This document shows, in pieces, positions 1 to 8,194 of a DNA stretch of 64,000 bases (its first letter is position 1; the number at the start of each line of letters is the position of its first letter). A program made the translations under genes and the position numbers. The stretch comes from Nocardioides houyundeii (lineage in GTDB: Bacteria; Actinomycetota; Actinomycetes; Propionibacteriales; Nocardioidaceae): positions 1,054,001-1,118,000 of the forward strand of contig NZ_CP025581.1 in assembly GCF_002865585.1 (NCBI RefSeq). The letters are read 5' to 3'. The notes under the pieces were generated by a model. It had not been told where the DNA came from. It ran no database searches and saw only the letters and a list, made by a program, of their open reading frames with translations.

Positions 1-293
1 TCGGCATCGCCCTCGAAGAAGACGCGGTAGCCGGGGTCCAGGCGCACCAGGTCCAGCTCGGCGGCGGCCGAGGTGCCGAGCATCGCGAAGAAGTGCTCGA
101 AGACCTCGGGCATCAGGTACCACGAGGGTCCGGTGTCGAACCGGTAGCCGTCGGTCTCCCAGAGCCCGGCGCGGCCCCCCAGCTCGTCGTGCTGCTCGAG
201 CAGGTCGACGCTCCAGCCGTCGGTCGCGAGCAGGGCAGCGGTGGCGAGGCCGCTGATGCCGCCGCCGATGACCACCACGCGGCCCGCGCTCAT
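1..293 (-). CDS. crtI: Phytoene desaturase CrtI, N-terminal part, cut by window edge
   Basis: The first 97 or so residues open with the FAD-binding loop VVVIGGGISGLATAALLA, followed by LLEQHDELGGRAG and then DTGPSWYLMPEVF, the typical start of carotenoid phytoene desaturases. The enzyme removes hydrogens from phytoene to make coloured carotenes. The ATG overlaps the upstream crtB-side boundary as TCAT on the plus strand (ATGA overlap with the crtB stop), so the two are translationally coupled. The C-terminal four fifths lie outside the window, so which desaturation product it makes cannot be judged. Confidence 0.9.
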   Translation of the reverse strand, partial: MSAGRVVVIGGGISGLATAALLATDGWSVDLLEQHDELGGRAGLWETDGYRFDTGPSWYLMPEVFEHFFAMLGTSAAAELDLVRLDPGYRVFFEGDA

Positions 294-1189
294 CGGGCGC
301 TCCGCAGCAGGCTGCCGACGACCAGGCGCGCCTTGTGCGGACCGGGCACCCGCACCCGGCGCCGGCGGATCTCGACGGCCGGGGTGGCGCGCAGCCGGGC
401 GGACAGCTCGGCGAAGAGGTCGTGGGCCACCCGCACCGCCCGACGGCTGCTCGGCGGCAGGTCGGGGATCACCGCGGCCGCGGCGGCCAGGTCGAGGTCG
501 ATGTCGTCCAGGAGCGCGTCGCGCGTCCGGTCGTCGAGGTGCTCGGGGTCGAGCCCGGGGAAGTAGTGACGTCCCAGGTCCTGCTCGTCGGCGGCCAGGT
601 CCCGCAGGAAGTTCACCTTCTGGAAGGCCGCACCCAGGCGCCGGGCGCCGGGGGCGAGGGCGTCGTACGCCGTGGCGGGGTCGGGCTCGTCGACCAGGAA
701 GGCCCGCAGGCACATCAGGCCCACCACCTCGGCCGAGCCGTAGACGTAGCGCTCGAAGCTCTCCGCGTCGTGCTCGCTGCGGAACAGGTCGGTGCGCATC
801 GAGGAGAAGAACGGGTCGATCAGCTCGGGGCCGATGCCGGCGACCCGCGCCGTGCGGGCGAAGGCGTGCACCACCAGGTTGGGGCTCATGCCGCGCACCA
901 GGGCCGCGCGCAGCTCGCGTTCCAGGTCGTCCAGCGCCGCGGCCTGGTGTGCACGTGAGCCGTCCGGCCGCGGCGCGTCGACGACCTCGTCGGCCACCCG
1001 CACCAGGGCGTAGATGTTGCGCACCCGGGTGCGGACGGGCTCGGCGAGCAGCCGGCTGGCCATGCCGAAGGAGCTGGAGTAGCGCCGGATCACCAGCGCG
1101 GAGGCGGCCTCGGCGACCGCGTCGTAGAGCTCGAAGGGGTGCGGTGCCGGTCGGGACTCGGGCCCGCCCTGCGGGTCGGCCGCGCTCAT
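290..1189 (-). CDS. crtB: Phytoene synthase CrtB
   Basis: Predicted protein of 299 residues that joins two geranylgeranyl diphosphates into phytoene. It shows the squalene/phytoene synthase hallmarks: YSSSFGMAS near the start, the first aspartate-rich motif in ALVRVADEVVDAP, YVYGSAEVVGLMC in the middle, and the second Asp-rich motif in FLRDLAADEQDLGRHYFP. The length matches the family. The ATG at 1187-1189 overlaps the crtE stop by 4 bases and is much better placed than the longer upstream reading of this frame. The gene sits third in the idi-crtE-crtB-crtI operon. Confidence 0.95.
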   Translation of the reverse strand: MSAADPQGGPESRPAPHPFELYDAVAEAASALVIRRYSSSFGMASRLLAEPVRTRVRNIYALVRVADEVVDAPRPDGSRAHQAAALDDLERELRAALVRGMSPNLVVHAFARTARVAGIGPELIDPFFSSMRTDLFRSEHDAESFERYVYGSAEVVGLMCLRAFLVDEPDPATAYDALAPGARRLGAAFQKVNFLRDLAADEQDLGRHYFPGLDPEHLDDRTRDALLDDIDLDLAAAAAVIPDLPPSSRRAVRVAHDLFAELSARLRATPAVEIRRRRVRVPGPHKARLVVGSLLRSAR

Positions 1190-2166
1190 GCCGCGCCCTC
1201 GCGCAGCATGCCGGACACGTCGCCCACCCGCTCGACCAGCCCGGCCGGCAGACCCAGGGCCACCGTGTGGCGCGCCGCCGCCGCGAGGTGCTCGGCTGCC
1301 AGGTCGCTGACGAACGCGTGCGAGCCACCGGCGCGCAGCGCGGCCCGGACCCGCTCCGCGTCCTGCTCGGTGAGCCGGGGGTCGCCCAGGTGGCGTCGCA
1401 CCGTGGTCCAGGCCGGGGTGGTGCGCGCGTGCACGATCAGGGGAGTGCGCTTGCCCTCGCGGAGATCGCTCACCGCGGCCTTGCCGGTCTGCTCGGGAGT
1501 GCCGAACATGCCGACCAGGTCGTCGATGAGCTGGAACGCGACCCCGACCCGGCGGCCGATCTCGCCCAGACCGGCGACCACCTCCGGTGACGCGTCGGCC
1601 AGCACCGCACCGCACTGCAGCGGCAGCTGGAAGGAGTAGACGGCCGTCTTGTGCTCGGCCATCGTCAGGACCTCCTCCATCGTGGGCTCCTCCAGGCCGA
1701 GGGAGAGACGCACGTCCGCGAGCTCGCCGGCGGCCGAGACCCGCAGCGCGTGGTCGAAGAGGTCCAGCAGCCGGCGCACGGTCGAGGGTGGGACCGGGGC
1801 GGTGGCGACGGCACGGAGCGCGTCGGCGAGCGCGAGGTCGCCGGTCAGCACGGCACCGGTCAGGGCGTAGGAGTCGGCGCCCGAGGGGGAGGCGCCCGCC
1901 CGGGTCGCCGCGGACCGGAAGGCGCCGGAGGCGCTTGGCCGCCCCCGTCGTACGTCGTCCCCGTCGATGACGTCGTCGTGCACCAGGAAGGCGGTGTGCA
2001 GCAGCTCGACGGCCTCGGCCACCTGCGTCACGGCCTCGCCGGCCCGCCCGCCCAGCAGGTCGTGGATGGAGTGGACCAGGCGGGGTCGGAACTGCTTGCC
2101 CCCGGTCCCGGCCCGGGACAGGGCCGTCTCCAGTGCCGCATCATCGGAGTCCAGCGGAGTGCTCAT
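1186..2166 (-). CDS. crtE: Geranylgeranyl diphosphate synthase CrtE (polyprenyl synthetase)
   Basis: Predicted protein of 326 residues that builds the C20 precursor by adding isopentenyl diphosphate to allylic diphosphates. The sequence has GGKQFRPRLV near the N-terminus, the first aspartate-rich motif HDDVIDGDDVRRGRPS, and the second region QLIDDLVGMFG, where the last Asp of a canonical DDxxD is replaced by Gly, as is common in actinobacterial members. I chose the ATG at 2164-2166 (MSTPLDSDD) because it overlaps the idi stop by 4 bases. A longer in-frame extension to 2235 would run deep inside idi. Confidence 0.93.
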   Translation of the reverse strand: MSTPLDSDDAALETALSRAGTGGKQFRPRLVHSIHDLLGGRAGEAVTQVAEAVELLHTAFLVHDDVIDGDDVRRGRPSASGAFRSAATRAGASPSGADSYALTGAVLTGDLALADALRAVATAPVPPSTVRRLLDLFDHALRVSAAGELADVRLSLGLEEPTMEEVLTMAEHKTAVYSFQLPLQCGAVLADASPEVVAGLGEIGRRVGVAFQLIDDLVGMFGTPEQTGKAAVSDLREGKRTPLIVHARTTPAWTTVRRHLGDPRLTEQDAERVRAALRAGGSHAFVSDLAAEHLAAAARHTVALGLPAGLVERVGDVSGMLREGAA

Positions 2167-2720
2167 CGCCGGCCTCCGGCGAGGGTCGGCGACCAGTCGC
2201 GCGCCTCGAGCCGGGGGTGCTGCTCGACCAGCCACGGGCTCAGCGCCCAGGGTGCTGCGGCCACCGCGGCCCGCAGCTCCTCACGGGTGACCCAGCGGAA
2301 CTCCTCCGCCTCGTCGGGGTTGGGGGCGGGCGCCTGCTCGGTCTCGGCGACCCAGACCGGGCAGATCTCGTTCTCCACGGTGCCGGAGGCGTCGACCGCC
2401 CGGTAGCGGAAGTCCGGGAGCACCAGCTCCAGGTCGCGCAGGACCAGGCCCAGCTCGTGAGCCGCGTAGCGGTGCACCGCTGCCTCCGGCTCCTCGCCGG
2501 GACGCGGGTGGCCGCAGAAGGAGTTCGTCCACACCCCGGGCCAGGTTCGCTTGCCGACGGCCCGCCGAGTCAGCAGCACCCGTCCGTCCGCGTCGCGCAC
2601 GTGGCAGGAGAAGGCCAGGTGCAGCGGCGTCCGGGTGGTGTGCACCTCTGTCCGCGGCGCGGTCCCGCACGGTGCGCCGTCGTCGTCCAGGAGGACGACG
2701 AGGTCGGGGGCCAGACTCAC
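2163..2720 (-). CDS. idi: Isopentenyl-diphosphate delta-isomerase, type I
   Basis: Nudix-fold isomerase that interconverts isopentenyl and dimethylallyl diphosphate. It closely follows the E. coli enzyme throughout: WTNSFCGHPRPGE contains the catalytic Cys, FRYRAVDASGTVENEICPV contains the catalytic Glu, and WALSPWLVEQ is near the C-terminus. The GTG at 2718-2720 has a GGGAG ribosome site about 10 bases upstream and gives 185 residues, the normal length. GTG at 2727-2729 and a TTG at 2817-2819 are alternatives. It is the first gene of the carotenoid operon. Confidence 0.92.
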   Translation of the reverse strand: MSLAPDLVVLLDDDGAPCGTAPRTEVHTTRTPLHLAFSCHVRDADGRVLLTRRAVGKRTWPGVWTNSFCGHPRPGEEPEAAVHRYAAHELGLVLRDLELVLPDFRYRAVDASGTVENEICPVWVAETEQAPAPNPDEAEEFRWVTREELRAAVAAAPWALSPWLVEQHPRLEARDWSPTLAGGRR

Positions 2721-2815
2721 GACTGCCACGCTCCCAACGTCTCGTGCGTGCTGCCACGCGGTGGTCCGGCGCAGACCAAGAAACTGCCCCGGTGCACGTT
2801 GTTCGGACCCCGGCG

Positions 2816-2862
2816 CCAATCGGATTGGTCAGTTCTTGTCCATAATTGGTGAGGTGCCTCAC
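2816..2862 (-). promoter_or_regulatory. Two palindromes upstream of the carotenoid operon
   Basis: CCAATC-g-GATTGG (2816-2828) and GTGAGG-tg-CCTCAC (2849-2862) are perfect inverted repeats about 100-140 bases upstream of the idi start, in the only promoter-sized gap of the operon. They are candidate operators, for example for a MarR or light-responsive MerR-type regulator of carotenogenesis. The regulator class is a guess and no such gene lies nearby. Confidence 0.45.
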
Positions 2863-2922
2863 TTCAGGACCATAGCCAAGTGTGGCCCGGGCGGCGAGCG
2901 CGACAGTGCGGAGCGGACGGCC

Positions 2923-3897
2923 TCAGCTCGCCTTCTTCGCCGCTACCTTCTTGGCGGCCGTCTTCTTGGCTGTGGTCTTCCTCGCGGCCGCCTTCTTGGC
3001 GGGGGCCTTCTTGGCCGTGGCCTTCTTCGCCGCGGCCCCCTTCGCGGCCCCCTCCGCCGCCCCCTTGGCAGGGGCCTCGTCGGCGGGCTCGTCGGCTGGT
3101 TCGTCGGCGGTCGGCACGTCCTCGCCACGGGCCTTCTTGGCGGCGTTCACGGACTTCTGGAGCGCGGCCAGCAGGTCGACCACCTCACCGGAGCTCTTGG
3201 TGGCGGTGGCGGTGCGCTTGACCTCGCCGCCCTCGATCTTGGTCGTCACCAGGGTCTCCACCGCGGCGGCGTAGTCGTCCTCGAAGTCCTCGGGGTCGAA
3301 GTCCCCGGCGAGCGTCTCCACCAGCATCTGGGCCATCTTGACCTCGTTGGCCTTCACCTCTCCGGCGTCGATGGAGAAGTCGGGGGTGCGGATCTCGTCG
3401 GGCCACATCATGGTCTGCAGCACGATCACGTCGTCTCGCACGCGGAGCACCGCCACGGAGGTGCGCTGGCGCAGTGCGACGGTGACCACGGCCATCCGGT
3501 CGGCGTCCACCAGGGCCTGGCGCAGCAGCGCATAGGGCTTGGCCCCGGACTTCTCCGGCTCGAGGTAGTAGCTCTTCTCGAACAGCATGGGGTCGATCTG
3601 GTCGCTGGGCACGAACTTCTCCACCGCGATCTCCCGCGAGGAGGTGGAGGGCAGCTCGGCCAGGTCGTCGTCGGAGAGGATCACCATCTCGCCGTCCTCG
3701 GTCTCGTACCCCTTGGCGATGTCGGCGTACGGCACCTCCTCGCCGTCGATGGAGCAGACCCGCTGGTACTTGATGCGGCCCCCGTCCTTGGCGTGCACCT
3801 GACGGAAGGAGACGTCGTGGGACTCCGTCGCCGAGTACAGCTTGACCGGCACGTTCACCAGACCGAACGAGACCGAGCCCTTCCAGATCGCACGCAC
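2923..3897 (-). CDS. ku: Non-homologous end joining protein Ku
   Basis: Predicted protein of 324 residues. The N-terminus IWKGSVSFGLVNVPVKLYSAT and the following HDVSFRQVH and RVCSIDGEEV are diagnostic of bacterial Ku, the homodimeric ring that binds broken DNA ends and recruits LigD activities. From about residue 270 the protein turns into a Lys/Ala-rich histone-H1-like tail of AKKAPAKK-type repeats, known in actinobacterial Ku proteins and thought to aid DNA binding. The GTG at 3895-3897 follows GGAGGAG with a 6-base gap, which rules out the longer reading. It is divergent from the ligase gene. Confidence 0.96.
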   Translation of the reverse strand: MRAIWKGSVSFGLVNVPVKLYSATESHDVSFRQVHAKDGGRIKYQRVCSIDGEEVPYADIAKGYETEDGEMVILSDDDLAELPSTSSREIAVEKFVPSDQIDPMLFEKSYYLEPEKSGAKPYALLRQALVDADRMAVVTVALRQRTSVAVLRVRDDVIVLQTMMWPDEIRTPDFSIDAGEVKANEVKMAQMLVETLAGDFDPEDFEDDYAAAVETLVTTKIEGGEVKRTATATKSSGEVVDLLAALQKSVNAAKKARGEDVPTADEPADEPADEAPAKGAAEGAAKGAAAKKATAKKAPAKKAAARKTTAKKTAAKKVAAKKAS

Positions 3898-3962
3898 CTT
3901 GTTCTCCTCCGTTGGCCGATACCGGCGTCCAGTATCGCCCGAGAGAGCTCCCATCCGCGAGG

Positions 3963-4943
3963 ATGGACGCCGTGCGTCCGATGCTTGCCACCAAGACCGA
4001 CCGTGTGCCCACCGGCGAGGGCTGGATCCACGAGGTGAAGTGGGACGGCATGCGGGTGCTGGCGGAGGTCTCCGAGACCGGCGCCCGGCTGTGGAGCCGC
4101 AACGAGAACGACGTGACGGTCTCGTTCCCCGAGCTCGCCGGGATGACCGGTCCTGGTGTGCTGCTGGACGGCGAGGTCGTGGCGTTCGACGAGGGACGGC
4201 CCAGCTTCGGCGCCCTGGCGACGAGGATGCACCAGCGCAACGCCCGTCGGGCCGCCGCGCTCGCGGACAGCCGTCCGGTGACGTTCCTGGTCTTCGACGT
4301 GCTGCGCGTGGGGTCGCGAGACCTCACCGGCGAGCCCCTGTCCCGGCGCCGCGAGCTGCTGGAGGGCCTGGGACTGGGCGACGACCGGTGCCAGGTGCCG
4401 CCGGTGTACGACGACGGCCCGATGCTGATGACCGCGACCCGGGAGCAGCGGCTCGAGGGCGTGGTCAGTAAGCGGCTCGCCTCCCGCTATCACCCGGGGG
4501 TGCGGAGCCCCGACTGGCGCAAGCTCCCGCACCGGGACCGGACCTCGTGGGTGGTGGGTGGCTGGCGCCCGGAGACGGGCTCGGCCGATCGCCTGGGTGC
4601 GCTGCTCGTCGGCGAGCCCACGCCGGCCGGGCTGGTCTACCGCGGCCGGGTCGGCAGCGGCATCGCCGGGAGTGCCGGCCCGCTGCTCGCCACCCTGCTC
4701 GGGCCCTTGGCGCTCGACTCCTCGCCGTTCGTCGACGAGGTGCCGCGGGTGGACTCGGTCGGCACCAGGTGGGTCAGGCCCGAGGTGGTGGTGGACGTGG
4801 AGTCGCTGGGCTTCTCCCACCACGACCGGCTGCGCCAGCCGTCGTACCAGGGGGTGCGCAGCGACCTCAGCGTCGCCGACCTGCTCGCCGACGCTGAGGG
4901 AGACCAGGGGCAGGCAGACCGGGGGCAGGAGGAGCACCGATGA
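3963..4943 (+). CDS. ATP-dependent DNA ligase (LigC/LigD ligase-type, stand-alone)
   Basis: Predicted protein of about 326 residues. EVKWDGMR carries the adenylated lysine of motif I, LLDGEVVAFD is motif III, LVFDVLR motif IIIa, and LEGVVSKRL motif IV. A C-terminal OB-fold region follows. In mycobacteria the ligase, polymerase and phosphoesterase domains form one LigD. Here the ligase is a separate gene and no phosphoesterase domain is seen. The ATG at 3963 is used; a GTG at 3972 with AGG 9 bases upstream (giving MRPMLAT) is equally likely. The stop overlaps the polymerase start by 4 bases, so both are probably made together to seal Ku-bound breaks. Confidence 0.92.
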   Translation: MDAVRPMLATKTDRVPTGEGWIHEVKWDGMRVLAEVSETGARLWSRNENDVTVSFPELAGMTGPGVLLDGEVVAFDEGRPSFGALATRMHQRNARRAAALADSRPVTFLVFDVLRVGSRDLTGEPLSRRRELLEGLGLGDDRCQVPPVYDDGPMLMTATREQRLEGVVSKRLASRYHPGVRSPDWRKLPHRDRTSWVVGGWRPETGSADRLGALLVGEPTPAGLVYRGRVGSGIAGSAGPLLATLLGPLALDSSPFVDEVPRVDSVGTRWVRPEVVVDVESLGFSHHDRLRQPSYQGVRSDLSVADLLADAEGDQGQADRGQEEHR

Positions 4944-5842
4944 GCGAGGTCCACGTCGAGGTCGAGGGGCGAACCCTGCGGATCACCAACCTGGACAAGG
5001 TGCTCTATCCGGGCACCGGGACCACCAAGGGTGAGGTGCTCAACTACTACGCCCAGGTCGCCCCGGTGCTGCTGCCGCACCTGGCGGACCGGTGCGTGAC
5101 GAGGATCCGGTGGCCGCACGGGGTGGGCGGCGCGAGCTTCTTCGAGAAGAACGCCCCGGGCGGGACCCCGAGCTGGGTCCGGACCGCCACGGTGCCCACC
5201 ACGGGTTCCCGGTCCGGGACCGGCGACTCCGACCGACTGGTCTTCCCGATCGTGGACGACCTCGCCACCCTCACCTGGCTGGTCAACCTGGCCGCCCTGG
5301 AGCTGCACGTGCACCAGTGGACGGTCGACTCCCGCGGACGGCCCCGCAACCCCGACCGGCTGGTGATCGACCTGGACCCCGGCGAGCCGGCCGGGCTGCA
5401 CGAGTGCGCCCAGGTGGCACTGATGGTGCGGGAGCGGCTCGCCGCCCGCGGCCTCGAGTGCCGTCCGGTGACCAGCGGCAGCAAGGGCCTCCACCTGTAC
5501 GCCGCCCTGCCCGGCCGGCTGGACAGCGACGGCACGTCGGCGCTGGCGCGGGAGGTGGCCGAGGAGCTGCAGAAGGAGCAGGGTGACCTCGTCACCGCGA
5601 CCATGACCAAGTCGCGACGCGGCGGCAAGGTCTTCCTCGACTGGTCGCAGAACTCCGGCTCCAAGACCACCGTCTCGCCCTACTCCCTGCGGGGCCGACA
5701 GCGACCCACCGTCGCCACACCGCTGACCTGGGCCGAGGTGGAGGCGGGTGCCCAGGACGCCCTGGCGCTGGACCAGTTCAGTCACGAGGAGGTGCTGGCC
5801 CGGGTCGCCGACCTGGGCGACCTCTTCGGGGCCGACGACTGA
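4940..5842 (+). CDS. LigD-type polymerase/primase (PolDom), stand-alone
   Basis: Predicted protein of 300 residues matching the archaeo-eukaryotic primase-like polymerase domain of LigD, which fills gaps at broken ends and prefers ribonucleotides. It begins LRITNLDKVLYPGTGTTKGE, typical of the family. The catalytic acidic pair is in VIDLDPGEP, the TSGSKGLHLYAALPG motif follows, and FLDWSQN gives the third Asp. It is translationally coupled to the ligase. The length equals a lone PolDom, so this is a genuine separate gene and not a fragment. Confidence 0.93.
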   Translation: MSEVHVEVEGRTLRITNLDKVLYPGTGTTKGEVLNYYAQVAPVLLPHLADRCVTRIRWPHGVGGASFFEKNAPGGTPSWVRTATVPTTGSRSGTGDSDRLVFPIVDDLATLTWLVNLAALELHVHQWTVDSRGRPRNPDRLVIDLDPGEPAGLHECAQVALMVRERLAARGLECRPVTSGSKGLHLYAALPGRLDSDGTSALAREVAEELQKEQGDLVTATMTKSRRGGKVFLDWSQNSGSKTTVSPYSLRGRQRPTVATPLTWAEVEAGAQDALALDQFSHEEVLARVADLGDLFGADD

Positions 5843-5864
5843 GCAGGTCGCGGCGCCTCGCCGC

Positions 5865-6470
5865 TCAGCGCTGGCGGGGCAGACGCGGGGGGCGCGGCGG
5901 CCGCGGGCCCTGGCGGTGCAGCTCGTCGACGAGGGCGCCGAACCGGGTGGTGGTGCGGGTCCGCGCGTCCGAGACGTCCTGGTTGGTCCGGCCCATCAGC
6001 CTGACCAGCTCGACGGCCTCGCGCAGGGTGTCGAGGGAGTCGACCAGGTGGATCTTGCCCTCCGCCTCGAGGTGCCGCGCGAAGGTCATCTGGTGCCCGT
6101 CGACGTGCTCGCCGTGGGACGGGTCGCGGGGGACCACGATGGGCGTGTGCCGTGCGCTGCGGGCCTCCATGATCAGGCCGGGACCGCCGTGGGTGATGAC
6201 CACGTCGACGGTCTCCATCAGGGAGGCGACCTCCCGTCCGCCGAGCATCCGCCGGCCGGACAGCGTGCGGGGCAGCCGGGTGGAGCCGTGCTGGACGAAC
6301 CAGGGCTCGGCGCTCTCGGCGGCCAGCGCCTCGGACCAGCGCACCAGCCGGTCGAAGGGGTGGTGGTCGGTGCCCAGCAGCACGGCCACGCAGGGGCCGC
6401 CCAGGGCGCGGGGGACCCAGGGGACAAGGCGGGTGTCGACGTTGGAGGAGCGGGAGAAGCGCATGCTCAC
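5865..6470 (-). CDS. Glycosyltransferase subunit, PssE/Alg13/EpsF-like
   Basis: Predicted protein of 201 residues resembling the C-terminal, UDP-sugar binding half of GT-B glycosyltransferases: VAVLLGTDHHPFDRLV at the N-terminus, VVITHGGPGLIMEA with the family's H-G-G, and VPRDPSHGEHVDGHQ. In bacteria such PssE/EpsF proteins pair with a PssD/Alg14 membrane partner to add an early sugar to the lipid-linked repeat unit. The partner is directly upstream; the GTG at 6468-6470 overlaps its stop (GTGA). The tail is Pro/Arg rich. The sugar added is unknown. Confidence 0.85.
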   Translation of the reverse strand: MSMRFSRSSNVDTRLVPWVPRALGGPCVAVLLGTDHHPFDRLVRWSEALAAESAEPWFVQHGSTRLPRTLSGRRMLGGREVASLMETVDVVITHGGPGLIMEARSARHTPIVVPRDPSHGEHVDGHQMTFARHLEAEGKIHLVDSLDTLREAVELVRLMGRTNQDVSDARTRTTTRFGALVDELHRQGPRPPRPPRLPRQR

Positions 6471-6916
6471 CACACCTGACCGAGCAGGACCGAGCCCTTG
6501 TAGAGGCGCTGCTGCTCGGGCCACTGCACCAGGAACAGGTCGGTGACCGGGCGGCAGAGTCGAGCCGTGAGGGTGGGGGAGTCGATGCGGTCGAAGACCT
6601 CGAGATAGACGGTCTGGGCGCCGACGAGCCTGCGCATCCAGAAGAACGGCACCGCCACACCGGCTCCCGTGCTGATCACCATGTCGGGGCGGTAGTCGCG
6701 CAGCACCCGCCACGCCAGCCTGGCGTTGCGCACCAGGTTGCGCAGGTTGCGGGTCGTGGGGTGGTAGGCGTGCACCACGTCCTCGCTGGACAGCTTGGTC
6801 AGCGCGTCCTCGGTGTCGAAGGTCACCCACTGACGCTCGTGCTCGGTCCACCAGGGCTCGAGGCACATCAGCTGTGCCAGATGCCCGCCAGATGAGCAGA
6901 CCATCAGGATCTTCAC
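6467..6916 (-). CDS. Glycosyltransferase membrane partner, PssD/Alg14-like
   Basis: Predicted protein of 149 residues starting MKILMVCSSGGHLAQL, the Alg14/PssD signature (SSGGH). DMVISTGAGVAVPFFWM and the VYLEVFDRIDSPTLTARL stretch follow the family pattern. Alg14-type proteins anchor the catalytic Alg13-type partner at the membrane and supply part of the active site. The next gene encodes that partner with a 4-base overlap, so the pair forms one split enzyme at the edge of the exopolysaccharide locus. Confidence 0.88.
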   Translation of the reverse strand: MKILMVCSSGGHLAQLMCLEPWWTEHERQWVTFDTEDALTKLSSEDVVHAYHPTTRNLRNLVRNARLAWRVLRDYRPDMVISTGAGVAVPFFWMRRLVGAQTVYLEVFDRIDSPTLTARLCRPVTDLFLVQWPEQQRLYKGSVLLGQVW

Positions 6917-7008
6917 ATGTCTCCCGCACCGATACCGGAGCCCGCCGAGCAGGCTGCCGTCGATCGGACGGCTCGCTCACGGTAGGTAGCGGTGGGAACT
7001 CGTTCATC

Positions 7009-7039
7009 CCCAATACTGGGCATTCCTACCGAAGGGTAG
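7009..7039 (-). promoter_or_regulatory. CCCAAT-type motif and short hairpin upstream of the PssD/PssE pair
   Basis: CCCAATACTGGG (7009-7020) resembles the CCCCAAT/ATTGGGG elements in the other promoters of the exopolysaccharide locus. CTACC-gaag-GGTAG (7026-7039) follows at once. Both lie 93-123 bases before the pssD-like start, between it and the end of the regulator gene. This is the weakest member of the motif set. Confidence 0.35.
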
Positions 7040-7062
7040 TAAAACTTGCCCAGTTCGTGGGG

Positions 7063-7737
7063 TCAGTGCGCGACGGGTGCGACCCAGCCGGCGTGGTGCG
7101 CCAGACCGACGGCGCCGATCTGCGAGGTGACTTCGAGCTTGGAGAGGATCGACTTCACCTGGGTGCGGACGGTGGCCTCGGAGACGACGCTGGTCTCGGC
7201 GATCTGCCGCACCTGGCGGCCGTCCATCAGCTGGCCCAGGACCTCCGCCTCCCGGGCGGTCAGGCGGTTGAGCCGGTCCAGCAGCTCGCTGACCTGGGCC
7301 CGCTCCTCCTGCCAGTGCCGGACCAGCTCTTCCCGGGCCTCGACCGTCATCACCGGTCGGCCCTCGCCGATCAGGCGGATGGTGGAGAGGATCTCGTTGA
7401 GCGGGGAGGTCTTGACCATGACCTTGCGTGCGCCCAGACGCAGGCACTGGCCCCAGCGGGCGCGGTCGCTGCTGCCGGTGAGCACCACGACGGCGGTGCC
7501 GGCGCGAGCCACCGGCTCGATGAGGCGACTGCCGTCCGCGTTGCCCAGGTCCAGGTCGAGCAGCAGGACGTGCGGCTGGTGCCGCATGACGGCCGGCAGC
7601 AGAGTGGTCGCGGAGTGCAGGTCGGCGGGCAGCGGGACGCGGCGGACTTCGTGCCCCTTCAGCTCCAGCGCGATCTGCAGCGACTCCGCGAAGAGGGTGT
7701 GGTCCTCGATGACGCACACCCGCGACGAACCCCTCAT
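7063..7737 (-). CDS. LuxR/NarL-family response regulator, intact receiver
   Basis: Predicted protein of 224 residues with an N-terminal receiver and C-terminal LuxR helix-turn-helix. The acidic pair (VIEDHTLF), phospho-acceptor Asp (LLLDLDLGNADG), conserved Thr (VVLTGSS) and Lys (VMVKTSP) are all visible. The DNA-binding part has LTAREAEVLGQLMDG and SEATVRTQVKSILSKL. No histidine kinase is in the window. The ATG at 7735-7737 has GGAGG 8 bases upstream. It shares the unusual ARWG turn and overall layout with the regulator at 22530, so the two are probably paralogues flanking the exopolysaccharide locus and acting on its promoters. Confidence 0.88.
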   Translation of the reverse strand: MRGSSRVCVIEDHTLFAESLQIALELKGHEVRRVPLPADLHSATTLLPAVMRHQPHVLLLDLDLGNADGSRLIEPVARAGTAVVVLTGSSDRARWGQCLRLGARKVMVKTSPLNEILSTIRLIGEGRPVMTVEAREELVRHWQEERAQVSELLDRLNRLTAREAEVLGQLMDGRQVRQIAETSVVSEATVRTQVKSILSKLEVTSQIGAVGLAHHAGWVAPVAH

Positions 7738-8194
7738 GCCCCTGACCTCCACTGCGTCGGTGTGCTCGAAACATGGGGGTGTGGTCACCCCCAGGACCTC
7801 GAGCCGAGCTGTGCCTTGGTGCTGAGCACAACTACTCGCCACAACCCGATGCTGGGAGAGTAGTTGCTAGGGGCGAGCCCCGTCACCAGGTCCCAGGAAA
7901 TCGAGGTCCGCCAGAGGTCCCTCAGCGTGGTTGAGTCATCAATTGTGGGGATTAACACCCTGTGGCCCTTTTGGCTTGGTGGGAAACGACGCACCATGTC
8001 CCTCAGGTTCGCCGGGATCCTGGGGAGGACGGCGGACCCGGCAGGGCGACGCCGCAGGCTGAGCGGCGTCGCCCCCACGCTGACATGACACCATCCACCG
8101 CACTGAGTCCATCGCCACTGAGTCCACCGGGCACGAACCACCCAGAGGCCCGGACAGCACGGCCCGCACACGGCACTGATAGGGGTTGCGACGA
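7738..8194. promoter_or_regulatory. Divergent control region between regulator and wzz-like gene
   Basis: A 457-base gap with no convincing gene. It contains a 9-bp inverted repeat CAACTACTC/GAGTAGTTG (7829-7837 and 7858-7866), the locus motif TCATCAATTGTGGGGA (7936-7951), a perfect 12-bp stem hairpin (GGGCGACGCCGC at 8044-8055 pairing with 8063-8074), and the 11-bp direct repeat CACTGAGTCCA at 8101-8111 and 8116-8126. The hairpin has no T run, so it is not a standard terminator. It may lie in a long 5' leader of the plus-strand operon. Confidence 0.5.

Noticed and set aside
2551..4038. 495-codon plus-strand frame over idi and ku
   Set aside because: Leu/Gly/His repeats arise from the Lys/Ala tail of Ku read backwards; ku and idi are unmistakable on the minus strand.
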